A stretch of 64,000 bases of DNA from Pseudomonas persica (GTDB lineage Bacteria; Pseudomonadota; Gammaproteobacteria; Pseudomonadales; Pseudomonadaceae): assembly GCF_900291015.1 (NCBI RefSeq), contig NZ_OLKL01000022.1, forward strand, positions 88,920 to 152,919, in the 5' to 3' direction. Shown in pieces: positions 30,619 through 39,530 of the stretch. The notes under the pieces were generated by a model. That model saw only the letters and a program-made list of their open reading frames with translations. It did no database searches and was not told the DNA's origin. The translations under genes and the position numbers were made by a program. Within the stretch, counting starts at the first letter, position 1, and each line of letters opens with the position of its first letter.

Positions 30619-33600
30619 GTGACCCTACCCACGCCCGAACAACCGTTGCCCGTCGATGTGCTGGCCATGGAGCAAGCCTACCAGGACAGCCTGATCGTGA
30701 AGCGTCTGCCCAGATGGATTCGCCAGTTACGGATCGTGTCGCCGACCGAACAGAACATCCCGATCAATGGCTTGTATGCATCGCAGCATGAAGCGTTGCG
30801 TGATGCGCTGAAGGACAGCCTGGCCTGCCGGCAATGGCTCAAAGGTGAGCTGGCGCGCATCGAGGGTATCGGGGCGTTCGCCAGGCCGTTGCTGCAGCGC
30901 GCCATGCTTGAAAAGACCGGCAAGGCACATGACACCAGTGCTTTGTACTTCCGCACCTGGTACACCTACTATGCACCCAACCGAGGTATTTGGTGGGGGC
31001 GGCACCCGGCCAAGGACAAGGATTATTTCGAAGTACCGCTGATCGAGGCGGCGCTGAACAATTTCACCGAGGGCGAAGGCTTGAATGAGCAGCCCAAGGA
31101 TAACTGCATCGTCGACAGCCACTCGCAAGCAGTTGATACACTCGCCGCGCCAGCGTTTGCGCGCATGTGTCGTCAGCTGGATCTGGGCGGGCGTTACCAA
31201 CGGCACCTGGACAGCATACTGAAAGCGCCGGCCAGCCAGGACAGCGGGTGGCAGGACATGACCTCGACGTTCGCCCGGCTGTACCGTTCGACCATGGTGA
31301 TCGATGCATGCAAGGCCAAGTCCGAGGGGGTACTCACGGGGGCGGAACTGCGGTTTATCCTGGACCTGTGCGAGGAAGGGCGTCCGCGTACCTTCCATGA
31401 AAGCAAGGTGGTCGCCAGGCAGCTCAAGGTCTTTGGCTGTGAGCTGCAGCAGATTGTCGTGCTCGATGTGCTGCATGAAGGGTGGATGTTCGATTTCAGT
31501 CGCCGGATCATCGTCTATGTGCCTGGCGACCCTGATGGCCCGTGGAGCATTGCCAGTAACCTGGAAACCTTCATCCGTAAGGCGCTTGGCAAGCGCCTGC
31601 GCAAGGCGCAGTACCAGAAGTTTTTCAAGCGTTTCGTACGGCGGCGTGACAGTCAGCTGTTCTTCTCCAGGGTGGCCCGTGAGCTGGAGGATGTCGCAGA
31701 CAGCGCCACGCGGGAGATGGACCAGCACATGCTGGATTATCCGTTACCGCTGTTCGATCACCTTGCCGCTGCACGCATCGCACATATCAAGGACGATGCT
31801 GCGCTGATTGCCACGCCCGTTGCCGAACTGGATCGCCAGGCCCAGGAAGCCCATCGCAAGCGCTTGGCCGCCGAGGGTTGGACCTTGCTCAATGTAGCGG
31901 GGCTGTTCATTCCGGCACTGAACGCGATTTTGCTGGCGGTGATGGTGTGGGACCTGCTGGGTGAGCTGTTTCACGGCGTGGAAGACTGGCGCGAGGGCGA
32001 TACCAAGGCGGCAATGGACCATTTGCTCTCTGTCAGCAAGGAACTGGCTGTCATCGGGGTTACGGCAGTGGTATGGCGTGAGGCGAGCCGTGCCTGGGCG
32101 GCACTGGATAAATGGGTACCGGCGCGCCTGGAGGACGGAACCCAGAAGCTCTGGAACGGTGATCTGCTGCCGTATCGCAGCATGAAGCCACCGGCCGGCA
32201 GCGTGGTGGATGAGGCGGGGATCTACCGGGCGCAAGACAAATGCTGGACGATCATTGACGGGCATTACTATGAAATCGCCCAGCACCCTGAGGGCGGGTG
32301 GCAACTGACGCCACGTGGCGGACACGGTCCATCGTTACGCCATAACAACGCCGGTGCATGGCGGCTATGGTTCGAGCAGCCTGCCAGCTGGACGGATGCG
32401 CACCATATGTTCCGCCGTCTTGGTGAGCGCTTCGCCCGCCTTGACGATCACCATATCGACCAGGCCATGGCGATCCACGGGTTGGATACGGATAACCTCA
32501 GGGCGCTGCATGTGTACGCTCGGGCGCCCGAGGCCGAGTTGCTGGATACGGTCGAGCGCCTGTGGATTGACAGTCAGGTGCAAGGCTTGCTGGACGGTCT
32601 TAGGGTGGGACGGGGGCTCGATGATGCAGCCTTGCTGAGCAAGGCCCGTGCATTGCCAGGGGTGACCGAACCGCAGGGGCCCGCATTGGCAGAGCTAGTC
32701 TGGGCGAAACGCCGCCAGCTATTTCAGCAACTGTACCTTGAGCGACAAGCGCCCGACGACGCGGCGGTGGCGACATTGCGACGAACGTTCCCGAGCCTGC
32801 ATCGCCTGGCGGCGGGCGAACTGGTGAGCGGCTTGTCCGTAGCAGGGGAGCAGTACCAGGCATTGCTCGAAGGTACAGTGCCGTTCGGCATGGTCGACAG
32901 GGCCAGGCTCAGCGCATTGCGCATACGCGTGGCCCGTGCCTGCGAGGCATTGTTCATCGATACACCTCAGACCCTCGACCTGGCCAAGGCCGCATTGACT
33001 TTGCTGCAGAGCCTGGACATTCGGGCAGCTCGGCCACGCTGGCGCCTTTACGATAACGATGCCCCGCGACCGGTACTGACTACAGATGGCAGCGGGGTAA
33101 CCTACAGGCTGGTGCATAAAGCGGGGTTGTTCGAACTTGAAGATGCGTTGGGTATCGAGCTGGCAGGCCCGGGTGAACTGTTCGAAATCATGGTTGGCGC
33201 CTTCGATAATGAAGATTTCGCTGCCCTGGGCATCAGTCAGCCCTATGCGCTTGGGTTGCGAGCATCGTTGGCCCGCCAGGTAAGCGGGCGAAGCAACCTG
33301 ATTGCACAGGTACTGGGCAAGGATTCGCAGCTACCATGGGTGCTGGCGCCTAAGCGCCTGGTCGACGGCAGGATTGGCTACCCTCTGGGGGGCAGCCAGG
33401 GGCGGTTTACTCGGCCTTCATCACGCCCCCGCGCTTTCGCGGTACGGCTGCGCGACTTGTACCCGGCTTATAGTGATGAGCAAATCGACGCATGGCTGGC
33501 CAGGCTGCACACCTCGGGACGCGACACTGAGAACGAGCTGGGCATGCTCGAACAGCAGTCACGTCTGCTGGAAAAACATCTGAAAAACTGGGAGTGGCAA

Positions 33601-35118
33601 GGTGCGCTGGTCGGTGAGAAGGATGAGCGCAAGAAATTTCGCAAGGCAATGATGCTGTGCTGGCGGGAGCTGATTCCCTATCAAACCAGGGTGCCGCCCG
33701 ATCATATGGCCACCGCTTGGCAATTCACCGGGCATGAATTGCGCTCACTCCCGGAGTTGGGGCCTCAGTTCAGCTTTCCTCATGTGACTGAACTTGCCTT
33801 GGGTAGCCTGCTGCTAAAGGCCATGCCAGAGCAATTTTTGCAGTGCTTCCCCAACCTCATCTTTTTGGAGCTGAGCAGTAATCGTCTGGCAACTGTGCCG
33901 AGCAGTCTGCCTCAGCTTGGCAACTTGCGTGTGCTGGACTTGTCCGATAACAGAATATTGCTGGACGATGCGCAAGCTGCGGTACTCGGGATCTGCAGCC
34001 AGTTGCGTTACCTGAACCTGTCGAACAACGACTTGCATGCAGGGTTCTCCGTCGAGGGCATGCCCCGGCTGATGGAGTTGCGCGTGCGCAATACCCGGCT
34101 GACTTCGCTGCCGGCCGGGCTGTTGAACTGCTCGGACTTGTACCTGCTCGATGCTTCAGGCAACGCGCTCACTGCATTGCCAGCAGGTTTTCTGGAGGGT
34201 GGGTTATGGCAAACCGGGTACGTCGAGTTGTCCGGCAACCCCCTTCCCGCACATCAGGCAGCTGACATTCAAGCCGAGTGGGGCTTTCCAGAATCGAGTG
34301 TGGTGCCTTACAGGCTGCGCTGGCTTGACCGCCTGGAGGGAGAAAGGCGGGAAGATCTGGCAAGCTTGTGGATCGGCATCGCGCAAACGGATCGCTCAGC
34401 CAACTTCCTGGCTTTGTTGGCACAACTCACACGGTCTCGGGACTTCAAACACCCGCGGCACGGTGTACTGCTGGCGCTGCGGGTACTCGAGCTGATGGAA
34501 AGCATGTACAACGCTCCTCAGTTGGCCGAGGAAATATACGCCAATGCGCTGGTCGAGCATTGTGCCGACAACGCCACGGTAGTGTTTGGCCAGTTAGAAA
34601 TTCGCAAGTTGGTTTGGGACGCCGAGCATTCTGCCCCGGTCGCGAACCAGGAGGGGGTGCTGGTAAGGCTGGCTCGCCGACTGTGGCGGCAGCGCGAGGT
34701 TGACCTGATAGCGTTGCGGGAGGCAGAGGCTGTCGGAGCTGGCAATGAATCGCTGGAATGGGCGCTGGCCTATTCGATCCGCTTGCGGGTCGAGCTGGAC
34801 TTGCCTGGCAATGCGCAGAGCATGCTTCATGAAGGTATTCCGGAACTGGACGATGCTGCAGTAGCGCGCATGCGTGATCGGGTCGCGGAGAGCGAGACTG
34901 CGGATGCATTGGCCACATGGATGGTTGAGCAACCGTTCTGGCGCCGATTCATGGAGAAACATTACGCCAGGCAACTGGAAGTGCCGCAGCACCTGAGAAG
35001 CCAACTGGAACCGGATGCCGATGAGAATGCTGCTGCAAGGTTGATGAAGGTCATAAGGCAGTGGACCGAGCAGACTGAGCTGCAACTTGCTACCGAGGCC
35101 CTGCAGCGGTGGGTGTGA
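30619..35118 (+). CDS. Dermonecrotic-toxin-like, LRR and NEL-type E3 ubiquitin ligase effector
   Basis: The predicted protein has about 1499 residues from a GTG with GAAGG upstream (an ATG at 30667 is possible). Residues 1-410 match the dermonecrotic-toxin-like DUF6543 region. A hydrophobic stretch (VAGLFIPALNAILLAVMVW) lies near residue 430. Leucine-rich repeats run from about 1050 to 1215 (LIFLELSSNRLATVPSSLPQ, LRYLNLSNNDL, LYLLDASGNALTALPAG). The NEL domain follows, with the catalytic Cys and its Asp in HCADNATVVFGQLE (Cys about 1315). NEL proteins such as IpaH ligate ubiquitin in eukaryotic hosts. No secretion genes are adjacent, so its delivery route is unknown. Confidence 0.85.
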   Translation: MTLPTPEQPLPVDVLAMEQAYQDSLIVKRLPRWIRQLRIVSPTEQNIPINGLYASQHEALRDALKDSLACRQWLKGELARIEGIGAFARPLLQRAMLEKTGKAHDTSALYFRTWYTYYAPNRGIWWGRHPAKDKDYFEVPLIEAALNNFTEGEGLNEQPKDNCIVDSHSQAVDTLAAPAFARMCRQLDLGGRYQRHLDSILKAPASQDSGWQDMTSTFARLYRSTMVIDACKAKSEGVLTGAELRFILDLCEEGRPRTFHESKVVARQLKVFGCELQQIVVLDVLHEGWMFDFSRRIIVYVPGDPDGPWSIASNLETFIRKALGKRLRKAQYQKFFKRFVRRRDSQLFFSRVARELEDVADSATREMDQHMLDYPLPLFDHLAAARIAHIKDDAALIATPVAELDRQAQEAHRKRLAAEGWTLLNVAGLFIPALNAILLAVMVWDLLGELFHGVEDWREGDTKAAMDHLLSVSKELAVIGVTAVVWREASRAWAALDKWVPARLEDGTQKLWNGDLLPYRSMKPPAGSVVDEAGIYRAQDKCWTIIDGHYYEIAQHPEGGWQLTPRGGHGPSLRHNNAGAWRLWFEQPASWTDAHHMFRRLGERFARLDDHHIDQAMAIHGLDTDNLRALHVYARAPEAELLDTVERLWIDSQVQGLLDGLRVGRGLDDAALLSKARALPGVTEPQGPALAELVWAKRRQLFQQLYLERQAPDDAAVATLRRTFPSLHRLAAGELVSGLSVAGEQYQALLEGTVPFGMVDRARLSALRIRVARACEALFIDTPQTLDLAKAALTLLQSLDIRAARPRWRLYDNDAPRPVLTTDGSGVTYRLVHKAGLFELEDALGIELAGPGELFEIMVGAFDNEDFAALGISQPYALGLRASLARQVSGRSNLIAQVLGKDSQLPWVLAPKRLVDGRIGYPLGGSQGRFTRPSSRPRAFAVRLRDLYPAYSDEQIDAWLARLHTSGRDTENELGMLEQQSRLLEKHLKNWEWQGALVGEKDERKKFRKAMMLCWRELIPYQTRVPPDHMATAWQFTGHELRSLPELGPQFSFPHVTELALGSLLLKAMPEQFLQCFPNLIFLELSSNRLATVPSSLPQLGNLRVLDLSDNRILLDDAQAAVLGICSQLRYLNLSNNDLHAGFSVEGMPRLMELRVRNTRLTSLPAGLLNCSDLYLLDASGNALTALPAGFLEGGLWQTGYVELSGNPLPAHQAADIQAEWGFPESSVVPYRLRWLDRLEGERREDLASLWIGIAQTDRSANFLALLAQLTRSRDFKHPRHGVLLALRVLELMESMYNAPQLAEEIYANALVEHCADNATVVFGQLEIRKLVWDAEHSAPVANQEGVLVRLARRLWRQREVDLIALREAEAVGAGNESLEWALAYSIRLRVELDLPGNAQSMLHEGIPELDDAAVARMRDRVAESETADALATWMVEQPFWRRFMEKHYARQLEVPQHLRSQLEPDADENAAARLMKVIRQWTEQTELQLATEALQRWV

Positions 35119-35313
35119 CAGGCGCATTGGACTATGCTCACGGTACCGGTGAGCGTTGCACTTGAAGTGGGCGTGCAGGGGCGACTGGTTGTACTGTAAT
35201 GGCCAGTTACTTTTCGTTGAAACGCTGATGCCCTGGGTGGTTTACGCTCGCCTGTCGGATCTTTCTCCCTGATCTGCAGTCTTCTGGTTTATCGAGAGAA
35301 TAAGGAGATACGC

Positions 35314-35868
35314 ATGCTCGTCCGGTCATTGACCCTCGCTGCCTTGCTCGCTGTTACAGCGCCTGTTTTTGCCGCCGACAGTGATGCGCCCCTGGCCAAG
35401 GAGCTGGGCAAGGCCAGGCCATTGGTGGTGATTGCCCCAAGCACCGCCGACCCGACCTTGCGCGGTTTGAACAAGGCACTTGAAGACCCGGCTACCCAGG
35501 CGGCTTTCAAGGAACGTAACCTGGTGCTGTACAGCGTCGCCAACATGATGGGCAAGCGTGAGGACAAGAACCTCGAGCAGCAGACCACCATGGCCCTGAT
35601 CCGCGAGTTGAAGCTGGGTGCCAGCAAAGGTACCAAGGTGATCCTGGTGGGCAAGGACGGTGAGCGGCACATGCTCAAGGATGACGACAGTGGCGAGGCC
35701 ATCGACCCGCAGGTGATCATCAAGGCGGTCGATGAGTTGCCCGCCAGCGAAAAAGCCGTAACAGCGCCCGAGCCTGTGGCCGCGGCGGCACCGGAAACCA
35801 AGGCCAAGGACAGCAAGCCCGGCAAGCCTGCCAAGCCCGCCGCGCCACCCAAACCACTGGAAGACTGA
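35314..35868 (+). CDS. DUF4174 secreted protein (thioredoxin-like)
   Basis: The 184-residue product has a signal peptide (ending APVFAA), a compact alpha/beta domain matching DUF4174 (RPLVVIAPSTADPTLRGLNK, KLGASKGTKVILVGKDG), and a low-complexity Ala/Pro/Lys tail. DUF4174 has a thioredoxin-like fold without CxxC. TAAGGAGAT before the ATG is a strong ribosome site. It lies just upstream of the RiPP-like operon but is separated from it by a hairpin and the shared operator, so co-transcription is unlikely. Confidence 0.7.
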   Translation: MLVRSLTLAALLAVTAPVFAADSDAPLAKELGKARPLVVIAPSTADPTLRGLNKALEDPATQAAFKERNLVLYSVANMMGKREDKNLEQQTTMALIRELKLGASKGTKVILVGKDGERHMLKDDDSGEAIDPQVIIKAVDELPASEKAVTAPEPVAAAAPETKAKDSKPGKPAKPAAPPKPLED

Positions 35869-35874
35869 CCCGGC

Positions 35875-35906
35875 ACAACGGCCCCGGCGCACCTTGGGGC
35901 CGTTGT
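35875..35906 (+). terminator. Hairpin after the DUF4174 gene
   Basis: ACAACGGCCCC pairs with GGGGCCGTTGT over 11 bases around a ten-base loop, directly after the stop codon. No T-tract follows. Confidence 0.5.
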
Positions 35907-35920
35907 GTATCCCACTGTAT
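35906..35920 (+). promoter_or_regulatory. Direct-repeat operator TGTAT-N5-TGTAT, site A
   Basis: TGTATCCCACTGTAT sits 112 bases before the RiPP precursor gene. The same 5-5-5 pattern occurs at 39482-39496 and 41625-41639. The ten-base period places both half sites on one DNA face, as expected for an OmpR-type response regulator dimer. The match to the local regulator is inferred. Confidence 0.55.
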
Positions 35921-36031
35921 CTGCCCACGCCGCAGACCCATTCCCATACAAAACCGCGCCCCACGCGATACATCCACGACATACCGCAACGGCCTAATGG
36001 CTCCACATTCCAACCACAGTGGAGCGACACC

Positions 36032-36523
36032 ATGACTCAAGTACGAAACACCCTCGGCCTGCTCGGCGCAGCCCTGATCGGCAGCATGGCATTGAGCAGC
36101 AGCGCCTTCGCCGTCGAGCCGTTGGCCCAGGGTTACCAGCTGGCGTCGGCCAAGGTGGCCGGCGAGGGCAAATGTGGTGAAGGCAAATGTGGTGGCAGCG
36201 CGAAGGCCACCCAGGGCGAAGGCAAATGCGGTGAGGGCAAATGCGGCGCCAGCGCCAAGGCCGGTGCCGAAGGCAAGTGTGGCGAGGGCAAGTGTGGTGA
36301 TGCCTCGTTCGCCAAGACCGACAGCAACCACGACGGCAAGGTCTCGCGCGACGAGTTCCTGGCGGTAGCCAAGGACCGTGCCGGTGACTTCGACAAGATC
36401 GACAGTAACCATGATGGCTTCATCTCCGAACAGGAGGCGGCGGATCACCTCAAGGCGATCTACCAGGCGAATGGCAAGGCCATGCCCGAGGGCCTGTTCA
36501 GCCACCTGACCGGCAAATCCTGA
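36032..36523 (+). CDS. HvfA/bufferin-like RiPP precursor fused to two EF-hands
   Basis: The 163-residue product has a signal peptide (about 1-27, [10 protein letters not shown]), then three doublets of the motif [10 protein letters not shown] (Cys 48, 53, 66, 71, 83 and 88). Two canonical EF-hand loops follow: [12 protein letters not shown] (97-108) and [12 protein letters not shown] (124-135). EGKCG repeats next to DUF692 and DUF2063 genes define the HvfA/bufferin group, whose cysteines are converted by the MNIO enzyme to oxazolone-thioamide or related rings that bind copper. The EF-hand part implies a separate calcium-binding module. GGAG nine bases before the ATG supports this start over a longer upstream frame. 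Confidence 0.85.
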   Translation: MTQVRNTLGLLGAALIGSMALSSSAFAVEPLAQGYQLASAKVAGEGKCGEGKCGGSAKATQGEGKCGEGKCGASAKAGAEGKCGEGKCGDASFAKTDSNHDGKVSRDEFLAVAKDRAGDFDKIDSNHDGFISEQEAADHLKAIYQANGKAMPEGLFSHLTGKS

Positions 36524-36541
36524 CCCTCTACCCCATGAACC

Positions 36542-36580
36542 GCACAACGCCCCTCCTGCTGGTCAGGCGGGGCGTTGTGC
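36542..36580 (+). terminator. Intergenic hairpin between RiPP precursor and MNIO gene
   Basis: GCACAACGCCCC pairs with GGGGCGTTGTGC over 12 bases. There is no T-tract, so it is more likely a partial attenuator or mRNA-stabilising stem that keeps precursor transcripts in excess over the enzyme transcripts than a complete terminator. Confidence 0.55.
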
Positions 36581-36599
36581 CTGTTGCGGAGACCTGTTC

Positions 36600-37448
36600 A
36601 TGCCCCCCACATCTTTGTCCCCTCTGCCTTTACAGGCCGGGCTTGGCCTACGCCGCGGCCTGTTGCCGGAACTGCTGGCCATGGAGGCTGGTGCTGTGGA
36701 CTTTCTCGAATGCGCACCGGAAAACTGGATTGCCGTGGGCGGTGCCTACGGCAAGGGCCTGGCGCAGTTGGCCGAGCGCTTTGCCATTACCTGCCACGGG
36801 CTGTCGTTGTCGCTGGGCGGCAGCGAGCCGCTGGACCGCCATTTCCTTGGCCAGACTCGCCAGTTTCTGGATCGCTACCAGGTGCGCTTGTACAGCGAGC
36901 ACCTGAGCTACTGCAGCGATGACGGGCACCTGTACGACCTGATGCCAATTCCGTTCACCGACGAAGCCGTGCGCCATGTGGCCGCGCGGATTCACCAGGC
37001 CCAGGAATACCTGGAGCGACGCATTGCCGTGGAGAACATCAGCTACTACGCCGCGCCGTACCAGGCAATGAGCGAACTCGAGTTCATCCGTGCGGTAGTC
37101 GATGAGGCCGACTGCGACCTGCTGCTGGACGTCAACAACGTCTTCGTCAACGCCTGCAACCACGGCTACGACGCCCGCGAATTCCTTGCCGGCTTGCCCC
37201 AGGCGCGGGTGACCGGTATGCACGTGGCCGGCCATTACGATGAAGCACCGGACCTCAAGGTCGACACCCATGGGGCCGCGGTGAAGGAAGATGTATGGGC
37301 GCTATACGCCATCGCCTGTGCGCGCTTCGGCGTGCAACCGACCGTGCTCGAGCGTGATTTCAACTATCCGCCACTGGTCGAACTGCTCGCCGAAACGGCG
37401 CGCATCCGTGCTGTGCAGCGTGCTTCAGGAGGGCAGGCAAATGAATGA
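36600..37448 (+). CDS. MNIO-family RiPP-modifying enzyme (DUF692, HvfB/BufB-like)
   Basis: The 282-residue TIM-barrel protein shows the metal ligands of multinuclear non-heme iron oxidative enzymes in order: [60 protein letters not shown] and LERDFNYP. Family members oxidise cysteines of short peptides. Here the substrate is most likely the EGKCG precursor encoded 76 bases upstream. GCGGAGA precedes the ATG. The next gene (DUF2063 partner) overlaps by eight bases. Confidence 0.92.
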   Translation: MPPTSLSPLPLQAGLGLRRGLLPELLAMEAGAVDFLECAPENWIAVGGAYGKGLAQLAERFAITCHGLSLSLGGSEPLDRHFLGQTRQFLDRYQVRLYSEHLSYCSDDGHLYDLMPIPFTDEAVRHVAARIHQAQEYLERRIAVENISYYAAPYQAMSELEFIRAVVDEADCDLLLDVNNVFVNACNHGYDAREFLAGLPQARVTGMHVAGHYDEAPDLKVDTHGAAVKEDVWALYAIACARFGVQPTVLERDFNYPPLVELLAETARIRAVQRASGGQANE

Positions 37449-38139
37449 GACCTTGCGTGAGCAGCAGTACACCTTGGCTCGGCACCTGCGTGATCCGCAG
37501 CGCCATGCGCCGCCGCCGGGCGTGGAGGCCAGGCGCCTGCAAGTTTACCGCGAGTTGTTCTATGGTGCCATCGAAGGTTTGCTGGCCGGCAGTTTTCCGG
37601 TGATGCGCCAGGCGTTGGGCGAACAACGCTGGCATGCCCGTGTGCGTGATTTCTATGCCAGCTATCGCAGCCAGACGCCGTTGTTTACCGAGATCGCCGA
37701 AGCCTTTGTCGATTACCTGCAAGGTGTCGAACTGGATGCTCCGTGGCAGCTGGAGCTGGCGCACTATGAGTGGATCGAGGCGCAATTGTACCTGAGTGAT
37801 GCCGAAGAACCGGCCCATGACCCGGCAGGCGATTTGCTGGAAGGGGAGCCGCTGTTGTCTTGTGTGGCACGGGTATTGGCTTATCGCTGGCCGGTGGAGC
37901 GTATCGGGGCGGATTACCAGCCAGCAGTGGCACCAGAGACGCCGACCTTGTTACTGGTGTATCGCGATGCGGAGTTGAAAGTGCGCTTCGCGCGCCTGGC
38001 GCCGCTGGCATATCGGTTGCTGGCGCTGGAGCAGGGCAGTGGGCGGGCGCGGCTGGAGGCGTTGGGCGGGGATGTGCAGCAGGGGTTGGCATTGCTGGAG
38101 GGGCTGCGCGAGCAGGGGGTCATTATCGCTACAGGTTGA
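37441..38139 (+). CDS. DUF2063 MNIO partner protein (HvfC/BufC-like)
   Basis: The 232-residue protein matches DUF2063: [50 protein letters not shown] and [16 protein letters not shown]. In characterised MNIO systems this partner recognises the precursor and delivers it to the DUF692 enzyme. The eight-base overlap with the MNIO gene indicates translational coupling. Confidence 0.9.
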   Translation: MNETLREQQYTLARHLRDPQRHAPPPGVEARRLQVYRELFYGAIEGLLAGSFPVMRQALGEQRWHARVRDFYASYRSQTPLFTEIAEAFVDYLQGVELDAPWQLELAHYEWIEAQLYLSDAEEPAHDPAGDLLEGEPLLSCVARVLAYRWPVERIGADYQPAVAPETPTLLLVYRDAELKVRFARLAPLAYRLLALEQGSGRARLEALGGDVQQGLALLEGLREQGVIIATG

Positions 38140-38171
38140 GGCGAGGTACTGGGGGCGCGCTGCGCCCCTTT

Positions 38172-38249
38172 CGCCGGCAAGCCAGCTCCCACCTGGACAG
38201 CATTGACCTCAAACCATGTGCTATCCCAGTGGGAGCTGGCTTGCCGGCG
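38172..38249. repeat. Pair of inverted REP elements, second type
   Basis: CGCCGGCAAGCCAGCTCCCAC and GTGGGAGCTGGCTTGCCGGCG face each other between the convergent DUF2063 and DoxX genes, a typical REP position. Confidence 0.85.
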
Positions 38250-38276
38250 ATGGGCTGCAAAGCTGCCCCGGCGATT

Positions 38277-38765
38277 TCACCTGCAGAATCGCGTCCGCAG
38301 CCACTGATCCAGGCTCAGTCGCCCAGCCCCTTTCAGCAGCAGTGGCAGCAACGCCATCAGGTAGATCAGCGGTAACTTGAAGTTGCCAAAGCCCTGGTCG
38401 GTAATGGCGTAACCCTGCGCCAGCTCGGCCAGGCTCGACCAGTGCGCCGGCCAATGCACCGCGGCAATCGCCACCACGGTCACCACCATCAGCCCCAATG
38501 AGGCCAGCCGGGTACCCAGCCCCAGCAACAGCAATAACGGCAGGATCAGCTCCGCCCACATCGACAGCTGCCAGTTCAGCTCGGCAGGCAGCAGGTTGAA
38601 GGGGAACGGGAAGTTCGATTGCAGGTCGGCGAACCAGTTGCTGCCATTGAATTTCTCCCAGCCGGATTCGAAAAATTCCCAGGCCAGGAACAGCCGCAAC
38701 GGCAGGTCGGCGCTCCAGCTACCGAAACGGTCGAAGGTGGTCAGGGTACGGGTCAAGGTGGTCAT
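38277..38765 (-). CDS. DoxX-family membrane protein (HvfX-like)
   Basis: The 162-residue product has four hydrophobic segments and the DoxX opening [21 protein letters not shown], followed by [26 protein letters not shown]. DoxX proteins commonly accompany MNIO/DUF2063 RiPP operons and have been named HvfX in copper-binding RiPP systems. Here it is on the opposite strand, convergent to the operon, and 15 bases after a ferric-reductase-like gene with which it forms a transcription unit. Confidence 0.85.
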   Translation of the reverse strand: MTTLTRTLTTFDRFGSWSADLPLRLFLAWEFFESGWEKFNGSNWFADLQSNFPFPFNLLPAELNWQLSMWAELILPLLLLLGLGTRLASLGLMVVTVVAIAAVHWPAHWSSLAELAQGYAITDQGFGNFKLPLIYLMALLPLLLKGAGRLSLDQWLRTRFCR

Positions 38766-38780
38766 GCTGGTTTTCTCTTT

Positions 38781-39398
38781 TCAGGAAAGGGCGCGGGCGT
38801 TACGGCGTTGCTGGCGGGTCAGCTTGGCGGTGAGCTTGACGGCGATGGCGCTGAACATCAGGGCGAACGCCAGCGGGTACCAACCGCCCATGGGGATGCG
38901 TTTGTAGAACGACAGGCAGAACACCGTGGCCAGTACCCACATGCCGGTGCTGTGCAGGGCCTGCCAGGCACGGCCGCCCAACAGGCGCATGGGGGCCTTG
39001 AACGAGGTGATGGTGAGCAGCAGCAGGAACAGGTAGCCGAGGGAGCCGGGCAGGCTGGAAGTGAGCGTGCGGCCGGCCCAGAACAGCTCGGGGAACTGCT
39101 GGGCGTAGCGGTAGATCAGTACGCCATGCACGGTGTGGGAAAAGGCGAATGCCAGCCCCAGGTAGCGCCGTTCCTGGAGGATGCGGCGGCTGCTGGTGCC
39201 AGGCCGCAAGGTCACCAGCGACGACGCCAGGAAGGCCAGCAGGAACAGCGCGAACGAGCTGCGCGCGGTGGCGCGGATGGCGCTGCGCAGGCCGTCCGGG
39301 TCAGGTTGGCTGGCCAGGACCACGACGGTCATCGTCAGGGTCAGGCCGGCGAGGACGGCGAACAGCTTCCAGCCGGAGGGCAGGGTGAGGGGTTTCAT
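38781..39398 (-). CDS. Ferric-reductase-like transmembrane protein
   Basis: The 205-residue protein has about six hydrophobic segments and paired histidines suited to heme b binding: FAFSHTVHGVLIYRY and WQALHSTGMWVL. It resembles the ferric reductase-like transmembrane domain (MsrQ/FRE type) without the cytosolic FAD/NAD domain. It is upstream of the DoxX gene by 15 bases and has operator site C 84 bases before its start, so it probably responds together with the RiPP operon. Confidence 0.75.
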   Translation of the reverse strand: MKPLTLPSGWKLFAVLAGLTLTMTVVVLASQPDPDGLRSAIRATARSSFALFLLAFLASSLVTLRPGTSSRRILQERRYLGLAFAFSHTVHGVLIYRYAQQFPELFWAGRTLTSSLPGSLGYLFLLLLTITSFKAPMRLLGGRAWQALHSTGMWVLATVFCLSFYKRIPMGGWYPLAFALMFSAIAVKLTAKLTRQQRRNARALS

Positions 39399-39481
39399 CA
39401 GGGAGGCTCCCGGAGTGTGGTGGTGTGGCCGGGAGTGTGTCGGGGTGGGGTATCTGCAGTGTGTCGAGGGGATAGGGGTTA

Positions 39482-39496
39482 TGTATCGGTTTGTAT
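39482..39496 (-). promoter_or_regulatory. Direct-repeat operator TGTAT-N5-TGTAT, site C
   Basis: TGTATCGGTTTGTAT on the plus strand reads ATACA-N5-ATACA toward the ferric-reductase gene. Toward the minus strand both this site and the response-regulator site continue with NAACCCC, so the similarity extends past the half sites. Confidence 0.5.
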
Positions 39497-39530
39497 TGAT
39501 GCCTCAGGCCGCACCCACTCCCACAACCTG

